Below are positions 56,751 through 64,000 of a stretch of 64,000 nt of DNA, in pieces. The stretch is from Bufo bufo (taxonomy: Eukaryota > Chordata > Amphibia > Anura > Bufonidae). Numbering within the stretch: position 1 is the stretch's first letter; each line of letters opens with the position of its first letter. The stretch spans positions 514,314,852 to 514,378,851 of the forward strand of contig NC_053390.1 in assembly GCF_905171765.1 (NCBI RefSeq). The letters run 5' to 3'. The notes beneath the pieces were generated by a model. It saw nothing but the letters and a program-made list of their open reading frames with translations, did no database searches and had not been told where the DNA came from. Position numbers and translations under genes: made by a program.

Positions 56751-59744
56751 TAGGCCTTTATTAATTCGGGCTCAGCGGCCAGCTTTATTGACCAGGCGTA
56801 TGCTACTAGACAGGGTATTTCAATTTTTATTTTACCTACGCCCATCCATATCATGGCCATCGACTCCACTCCCCTGGTGGGGGGTACTGTGAGGTCATGT
56901 ACCTCAGAGATTTCCTTAGCTGTGAGAGTGTGCCACTTAGAGAAATGTTCCCTGTTAGTCCTGGAGAACTTACCAGTCGAGGTGGTATTGGGGATGCTGT
57001 GGCTCCAATTACACAATCCTATGATTGATTGGACCAGAGGGGAACTGGTGAGTTGGGGATCTGAGTGCAGCCCGTGTTTGTCTAGAGTACGGGTTGGGTT
57101 CTCTGTGGAGTCTGAGGTATTACCCGCAGTCATAAAGGAGTATGCTGATGTGTTCTCGTCGTCATCCCCAGAGGCTCTTTCTCCCCATAGACCTTATGAT
57201 TGCGCTATAGTCGTGGAGAAGGGGGCAAGGTTTCCTAAGGGGCGTATTTACAATCTTTCCAAACCTGAAAGTGAGGCCATGGAAGATTACATTAAGGAGA
57301 GTCTCATTAAGGGGCACATTAGACCCTCGGTTTCTCCTATGGGGGCGGGGTTTTTCTTTGTTAAGAAGAAGGATGGTGGTCTTAGACCTTGTATAGATTA
57401 CCGGAAATTAAATAAGATCACTATCCAGAATACTTACTCCCTCCCATTGATTCCAGATTTATTTAACCAGGTATTAGGGGCGGCCTGGTTTTCTAAGATT
57501 GATTTAAGAGGAGCATACAATTTAATCCGAATCAAGGAGGGGACGAGTGGAAGACAGCATTCAATACTCCGGCTGGTCGATTTGAATATCTCGTTATGCC
57601 TTTTAGACTTAGCAATGCCCCGGCTGTGTTGCAAAATTTCATGAACAATATTCTTAGGGAGTTCTTGGGAAAATTTGTCATTGTATATCTCAACAACATT
57701 TTAATATTTTCCCCTGATTTTAAGAGTCATGTGTTTCATGTTAACAGGTGTTGGAGGTGTTGAGAGAGAATCAATTATCTGCTAAACAGAAAAAATGTGT
57801 CTTTGGGGTGCAGGAGATTATATTTCTCGGACATGTTCTGACTCCCCACGCCATAAAGATAGATCCTAGCAAGGTTTTAGCGATTAAGGGATGGTTGAGA
57901 CCATCATCCTTAAAGGCCTTACAACGTTTCATTGGATTCGCTAACTACTACCGTAAGTTCATAAAGAATTTCTCGGTAATCGCTAGACCACTGACCGACC
58001 TCACTAAAAAAGGGGCGGATCTGGAAAATTTGTCTACTGAGGCCTTAGATTCATTTGAAACCCTAAAGGAGGCTTTCAGTAGCGCTCCCATTCTAACCCA
58101 TCCAGATCAGGAAAAAACTTTTATCGTGGAGGTGGATGCTTCTGAGGATGGGGCAGGAGCAGTCCTCCCGCAAGGTCCTGCTACCCTCACTAAACTGAGA
58201 CCTTGTGCCTTTTTTTACAGAAAGTTTTCTCCCTCTGAGAGAAATGATGACATAGGAAATCGGGAGTTACTGGCCATTAAGTGGGCATTTGAAGAATGGA
58301 GACATTTTCTTGAGGGGGCAAAACATTGTGTTACTGTTGTTACCGATCATAAGAACCTAATGTTTCTCGAGTCGGCTAAAAGGTTAAATCCCCGTCAGGC
58401 TAGATGGGCATTGTTTTTTACTCGCTTTAATTTTTCCATAACTTTCAGACCAGGAAGTAGAAACGTGAAGGCCGACACACTCTCTCAGAGTTTCTGTGCG
58501 TACCAGCCTACAGAGACTCCCCCTGAAACCATTTTACCAGCTAAGGTCTTTGTAGCATCCTTCTCTCAGGACATCACAACTCTCATCAAGGCTGAACAAC
58601 ACCTAGCTCCGTCATCCACTCCTACAGATAAGTTGTTTGTTCCCGTACAGTTTCGTCTCCAACTGCTGGGTGAGTGTCATGACTCTGTTTTTTGTGGACA
58701 TCCGGGCATTGAGGGCACTAAAGAGCTGGTTTCCAGATCATTCTGGTGGCCTACTTTAACTAGAGATGTCAAATCTTATGTGTTGGCTTGCAAGGTTTGT
58801 GCAAGGTCTAAGACCCCTAGGACTCGCCCGGCTGGGGACATACGACCCTTACCCATTCCCAGTAGACCCTGGTCTCATATCTCGATGGATTTTATCACTG
58901 ATCTGCCACCTGCGGAGGGTAAGACTGTCGTTTGGGTAGTGGTTCAGAAAGATGGCTCACTTTATTCCCCTGCCTAAACTCCCGAGTGCGAAGACCCTAG
59001 CATCTTTGTTTGTGGAACAAATTGTACGTTTACATGGCATTCCAGAAAATATTGTATCTGACAGGGGTGTGCAGTTTGTGTCCAAGTTTTGGAGGGCCTT
59101 CTGTCTGAGATGCCGGATTTCTCTGTCCTTCTCATCTGCTTATCACCCTGAAAGTAATGGACAGACTGAGCGCCACAGTCGGTGGAACAATTTCTCAGGG
59201 CATATGTTGCAGATGATCAACAGTTGTGGGTGAAAAACCTTCCATTAGCTGAGTTTGCTCTGAATAACTGTGTTAATTCCTCTGCTGGGGTCTCTCCTTT
59301 TTTTTGTAACTATGGCTTTCATCCTCATTTTCTTTCTGGGTCATCCGTCTCCTCATGTAATCCCAAGGCGGATGAGATCTCCTCAAAACTGTGCACAGTA
59401 TGGGCTCGGGTTCAATCGAACCTGGAAAAGGCTCAAGATACTCAAAGAGTCAAGGCCAATAGGAGACGTTCCACGGGGGCAAACTTTCAGTTGAGTGATA
59501 AGGTGTGGTTGTCCTCTAAGTTGCTTCAAGAAAGTTTGCTCCTCACTTTATAGGGCCGTACAAAATCATAGAGGTGATTAATCCTGTATCATTTAGGTTA
59601 GAATTGCCCGACTCGATCCATATTCACAATGTATTTCACAAGTCCCTACAAAAAAAATACATCAAACCTGTTGTACCGTCACAAGCCGCGCCTCTGCCTG
59701 TTCTGGTTAAGGATTCTGTGGAGTATGTGGTATCTAAAATTGTG
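56751..59744 (+). pseudogene. Gypsy-2 pol pseudogene, truncated in the chromodomain
   Basis: TAG at 56751-56753 opens the protease, whose active-site motif reads INSGS rather than IDSGS (56760-56771). The RT spans about 57250-57950; a frameshift near 57540 follows [12 protein letters not shown], and the YLDD box reads YLNN (57686-57697). RNase H and the integrase zinc region are fairly intact (57748-58945). A small deletion after WVVV (58945) shifts the frame before MAHFIPL, and others occur near 59180 and 59553. The integrase motifs [17 protein letters not shown] and [10 protein letters not shown] are present. The frame ends at the L1 junction. Confidence 0.9.
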
Positions 59745-59852
59745 GCTGTCAGGGGGCGGAGCTTGGCTGCAGAGCGAGACGCACATGTCTGTGTGAGCTC
59801 CGCTTCTGGCTAAGTTCACACAAGCTTAATAAGCTACAACCGGAGCCTAGAA

Positions 59853-60952
59853 ATGGGTAAAGTTGGCAGAGATAGAACTAAAGATACCCCAGGCACTCGT
59901 GGGAGCCACTCTACCCACGGAGAGATGGAGAAATACATTAGAAGAGGAGTCGGGCCGACCAGAGCCGAATCCAAGATGGCGCCGGAAAGAGAAGCCTCTG
60001 AACAAGGAGAGCAAACGGATGCTCGGTCGACTCTGATGGAGGTAGGGACAGCGAAACATGCACCAGACGTCCCAGAGATAACCTCCCAGTATCCAGGGAC
60101 TTTATTACCCAAGCATTAGGGGCTGCATTAGCTCCGCTGAGACAGGACCTGCAAGATATCAAATCAGACCTGAAGAAGGTTGGAGACAGGGTAGAATCCC
60201 TGGAAGCAGGCTGGGAAGGAACTATTGCCTTTAACTCAGCGGTAACAAACAGCTTCGATCATGCCCAAGCCCATATTAATCAGTTATACAACCTGATAGA
60301 GGATCAGGATAATCGTGGGCGTAGAAATAACCTGCGCATAAAAGGAGTGCCAGAGACTCTGCCCTCAGACGCCATCATGGCTTCAATGGTGGAACTTTTT
60401 CACAAAATCCTAGGCCCGGATGCCACAGATGATTTCACTATGGACAGGGCCCACAGAGCACTTCGTTCTCCCTCTAAACCTCAAGAGGCACCAAGGGACA
60501 TAATATGTCGCTTAGTTAGCTTCAGCACAAGGGAGAAGCTGCTTAAAGCGTCGAGGGACAAACATCCATTAGCCTGTTTTGGCTCCACAATCGCTTTGTT
60601 CCAAGATCTGTCGCCTATGACCCTGCAAAAACGACAAGCTTTGAAGCCGCTCCTGGAAATCCTACAAAATAGGAAAATTATTTATCGCTGGCTCCATCCA
60701 TTTGGTCTATTGGTGAATACACCAGGTTGCAAAGTTGCTATTAGATCACCTGCAGACCTGATCCAGATCTACAATATCCTGGAGATAGAGCCATTAGACA
60801 TCCAGGACTGGACAACTGTGAGAAATCTTACAGATCTCCCTGCGGTTCCGACGCTGACTGCCTGGACCCCGGCCTCGTTATCCAGGCCCCAAAGGCAAAA
60901 GAAGAATGTACCTAAGATGACACCTAAGCGGCTGACACTACATCCAGATTGA
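59853..60952 (+). pseudogene. L1 ORF1 (RNA-binding chaperone), one frameshift
   Basis: The L1 ORF1 protein trimerises and coats element RNA. It starts at ATG 59853 with a charged, low-complexity head. Near 60095-60101 a one-base shift changes the frame. The second frame reads FITQALGAALAPLRQDL, then a coiled coil with heptads (about 60110-60300), then the NRGRRNNLRIKGVPE entry to the RRM (about 60310-60355), DRAHRAL (about 60450) and the C-terminal domain ending near 60950 (TAG or TGA region). About 366 codons, normal for this protein. Apart from the shift it is intact. Confidence 0.88.
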
Positions 60953-61716
60953 GATCTTATGCTTATTTGTATTGCTGGGCTATACATTTATGTTGAGGTG
61001 TAGAGAGGAGATTTAGGTGGATCTTGAGCTTATCTAGAGGAATTTTTTTCTTTTATGTCACTATTATGTTATTCAATTTGTTATTTAGGCTAGGCTAAAC
61101 TAAAAATGATCCTCTGGTTGTTATAAGGATCTATAGGGATCATAGGAATGGTATTTCCTCTCTCCTCTTCTGCGCCCCCCTTCCCCCCTTCTCCACTTTT
61201 AGAGAGTTTTGTAGACCAGAAGTCACTTTAGGGGGATGAAGGGGATGGAGGAGAGGTATGGATTGAGGATGAAGGGTATTGCTCCTCTTTGTTGAGTGGT
61301 TAGGAGCAGTTTCCTTCTTGCATAAATAGGTCGGTATTGCTAGATAAGCCAAATATATGCAGACCTGTTTGCCTGTGTTTATTATGTTATCTCTGGTTGT
61401 GACATAAGGAAGTTCTATATGCTTGTGTGCATGGACTAGCCGTGTTTTCGGTCCAATTCTCCCCCCCTAGATTGCCTCCTTGTGTGAGGAGACTTTGACA
61501 TTAGGATGGTTATCTTACTATCTATCATATACGTCACATGTATAGAGTTATCTACGATTTCATGTACTAATGATGTTTTCTTTATTCTTTTTTAAATATG
61601 TTTTTCAATTCCCTTCCCTTCCCCCCTATCCCTCCTTTTTCCCTGCAGCGGGCGTTTCAGCATTCCACCCCTATAGGCCTTAATAGCTGTGCAATGGACC
61701 TACAAGAAGTCATGAA

Positions 61717-64000
61717 ATGGCTACCATAAAGATCTGCTCCTTCAATGTCAAAGGGTTAAACTCACCTGCCAAAAGAAGTCAGATAATTCAGCTTATGTGT
61801 AAGCAGAAGGTGAGCGTCTTGATGTTACAAGAGACACACTTTAAGAAGGACCATGTGCCGCGGTTGAGCCATCTTACTTACAATAGGTGGTATCACAGTA
61901 CATGGCCCTCCTCAGCCTCAAAGGGAGTTTCAATAGCCCTACACAAAAACTTCCCTCTAAACGTGAGCTCTACCTTAGAAGATCCAGAGGGTAGATTCCT
62001 TTTTATTAAAGGAACAATAGGCAATAGTACCTATACACTTGGCAACTTATATGCACCAAATACTCTGCAAACCAAGTGGATATGTACTACCCTAAACCTC
62101 CTAAGAGAATTTACGGAAGGTACTTTAGTTTTAGGTGGGGATCTAAATATCACACTACACCCGCTTATAGATTCATCGACGGGTATCTCGTCTACCTCAC
62201 ATATAGCCTTGAAGAGAGTACACTCTGCTATAGGATCCATGGGGCTGGTAGATGTGTGGAGGACACTAAATCCAACTGTTAAGGATTATTCTCATTATTC
62301 GGTGGCCCACAGATCATATCAGAGACTTGATTATCTATCTGTTTGTCCCTACTTGTAAATTGACCTCTTGTGTTAACGCCTCAATTGGTACTTTGTTGGT
62401 GTCAGACCATGCCCCGGTGTTTCTAGAGATGGGTTTTGAGTCATTGCCTAAACCTATGTCAAATTGGAGGCTAAATGAGACATTATTGGATTCATCGGAG
62501 CATGTTCAGAAGGCTACAGGAAAATTAGAGGAATATTTCCAGCTAAACGTAACTCCAGATGTTGCACAAGGAGTGATTTGGGAGGCCCATAAGGCTTTAA
62601 TAAGAGGTCACTTTATAAGTCTAGGTTCATTCCTTAAAAAGAAAAGAGAGGAACAGGTGTTATCCCTAACACAGAAAATACAGTCTTTGGAAACTTCTCA
62701 TAAAGAAACCCGATCTGAGGATGATCTGACACAGTTGAATTTAGCACGCTCATCCCTCAAAAATATTCTGAACCAAAAAACGTCAAAGCTTTTTCTCTCT
62801 GCGCGATTTAAATATTATGCACATGGGGATAAAGCTTCAAAATTTTTACTCGCACAGATTAAAAAGAGGAAAGCTAAATCATACATACAAAAGATTCGCA
62901 CAACGACATCCTCATTAGCTAGGAATACAGAAGAAATAGCGATACGGTTCAAAGAATTTTATGAGGCACTTTATAATCTCCGGTTCAGGGATACACCACA
63001 GGATAGAGATCAGAGATCAAAAAGGATTGATGATTGGTTAGCATCTCTGGAACTTCCTACATTGGGGAACCAACAGATAGCCTCTCTACTCAAACCTGTT
63101 ACATTACAGGAGATAATAGAAGTAGTCAATTCAATCCCAATGCATAAGAGTCCTGGCCCTGATGGCCTTCCAATGATCTATTACCGTAAATTCCCAAAAG
63201 TTCTGCTGCCTCAATTTTTGACATTATGCAATGACACATTCAGAGGGAATCCATTGCCAGAACAGATGTTGATGGCTCACATCACTATTATCCCTAAAGA
63301 GGGAAAGGATGAAACGAATTGTGCGAGTTATAGGCCCATATCCCTACTAAATAATGATTTAAAAATCTTTGCAAAAATTTTGGCGCTTAGGTTAAAACCA
63401 TTACTACCAAATCTTATAAATAGCGAACAAGTGGGGTTTGTAACGGGGAGAGAGGGTAGAATGAACACTACTCACCTTATCAACATCATTCAATACGCAC
63501 GTAGCCGATCTGTACCTTTATTGTTGTTGGGGACAGACGCCGAAAAAGCGTTTGACCGAATAGATTAGTTGTTTATGCAGAAGGCCTTGATGAAGTTTAA
63601 AATCCCTACAGACTTTGTCAACGCTATCATGGCCATGTATTCCAAGCCATCTGCTGAGGTGATGGTTAATGATACACTCTCTCTCCCTCTTCAAATTTCC
63701 AATGGAACAAGACAAGGTTGTCCGTTATCGCCCTTATTATTTGTCTTGACAGTTGAGTGCTTATTTCAGGCTATAAGGCAGGATGATAGAATACGGGGTA
63801 TTGAGCTACAAGGGGTGCACCACCAGCTAGCAGCATTTGCTGACAACCTTTTGGTACTAATTACAAATCCAAATGAAGCATTTACGGCTATACAGTCATT
63901 ATTTGAACTTTTTGGGGAGCTATCTAACTTCTTGATTAATCCCACAAAGTCTCAAGTTTTAAATGTGACACTGGATACCCGAAGCCAGAAAGGGTTGGAG
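61717..64000 (+). pseudogene. L1 ORF2 pseudogene, copy B (partial)
   Basis: It starts at ATG 61717. The endonuclease has FNVKGLNSPAKRS, LQETHF (about 61830) and GGDLNITL (about 62136). A frameshift at 62330-62358 leads to SDHAPVF (about 62402) and the RT: SPGPDGLP (about 63150), the CASYRPISLLNNDLKIF block (about 63320), AEKAFDRID, then TAG at 63566-63568 where Trp is expected, and GTRQGCPLSPL (about 63707). The catalytic FADD reads FADN (63836-63847). The frame is open to the window end. Inactive as written. Confidence 0.9.

Larger units (their letters stand above)
55213..59745 (+). mobile_element. Gypsy-2: chromodomain LTR retrotransposon, cut by L1 copy B
   Basis: It has the same gene order as Gypsy-1 and clear protein similarity, but nucleotide divergence shows a different family. 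The 5' LTR ends TTACA at 55813; its start is approximate (a TG at 55213). The gag and pol pseudogenes follow. The chromodomain breaks off after VEYVVSKI near 59742, where L1 text begins. The rest of the chromodomain and the 3' LTR should lie beyond the L1, outside the window. Confidence 0.88.
59746..64000 (+). mobile_element. L1-clade LINE, copy B (5' end present, runs off the window)
   Basis: It begins near 59746-59752 with GGGGGCGGAGCTTGG directly after the Gypsy-2 chromodomain start. A short ~105-bp leader, ORF1 (59853-60952), a 764-bp spacer without genes (60953-61716) and ORF2 (61717 on) follow. A preserved 5' end is unusual, since most L1 copies are 5' truncated. The orientation matches Gypsy-2. 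ORF2 resembles copy A but is clearly a different subfamily. Confidence 0.88.

Noticed and set aside
1..64000. Search for a host gene or a defence-type gene system
   Set aside because: All frames with recognisable domains belong to transposable elements. No exon-intron pattern or conserved non-transposon domain was seen, though small isolated exons cannot be excluded by eye.

Overview
This window is a mosaic of transposable elements, mostly broken copies nested inside one another. I find no host gene, tRNA or rRNA. The mix suggests an amphibian genome, most likely an anuran: Penelope-like elements (PLEs), an L1-clade LINE, chromodomain Gypsy elements, hAT elements opening TAGAGTTGAGC or TAGTGTTGA, Tc1 elements, a Harbinger-like MITE and TTAA-flanked elements opening CCACCTC. 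The organism is inferred from repeat families I recognise, not from any gene.

Left block (1-27 kb). An L1 copy (A) covers 1 to about 5742 and carries a 1025-bp Tc1 element inside its ORF2. A large head-to-head PLE (PLE1) follows. Its palindrome centre is near 19085, its right arm holds the reverse transcriptase and GIY-YIG endonuclease, and its left arm is an inverted copy with an internal deletion. A second PLE (PLE2, minus strand, 6430-18266) sits in the left arm with a 14-bp target duplication and carries a well-formed hammerhead ribozyme (7335-7396, minus). Two copies of one ~4.8-kb transposase-less element with TTAA duplications lie at 11905-16719 (inside PLE2) and, inverted, at 22143-26877 (inside PLE1). 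They are built of hairpins, a ~173-bp tandem array and alternating inverted modules. The two PLE1 arms act as each other's empty site, so several insertions can be proved within the window.

Middle block (27-37 kb). This holds the probable PLE1 3' tail, a full-length decayed Tc1 element (29381-31029), a solo LTR nested inside another solo LTR (33370-35081), a short AT-rich hAT-type element (35613-36520), a 52-bp minisatellite and unassigned sequence.

Right block (37-64 kb). A decayed hAT transposase gene (37405-46946, minus) is split by an AT-rich hAT-type element (37537-44601), which is itself split by a Gypsy chromovirus (38473-44333) whose two 835-bp LTRs differ at only two positions I can see. 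A Harbinger-like MITE also lies in this hAT gene. Next comes a complete 7.5-kb hAT element (47061-54528) with an 8-bp duplication, about 27 tandem 93-bp repeats upstream of its transposase and a second 92-bp array downstream. A second chromovirus (about 55213-59745) is cut in its chromodomain by a second L1 (B) that keeps its 5' end, ORF1 and ORF2 and runs off the window.

Every element read through its coding region carries stops, frameshifts or lost catalytic residues, so none looks autonomous as written. The most interesting items are the PLE2 hammerhead, the architecture of the TTAA element and its two insertions into PLEs, the head-to-head PLE1 structure and the higher-order 93-bp array of the hAT element.
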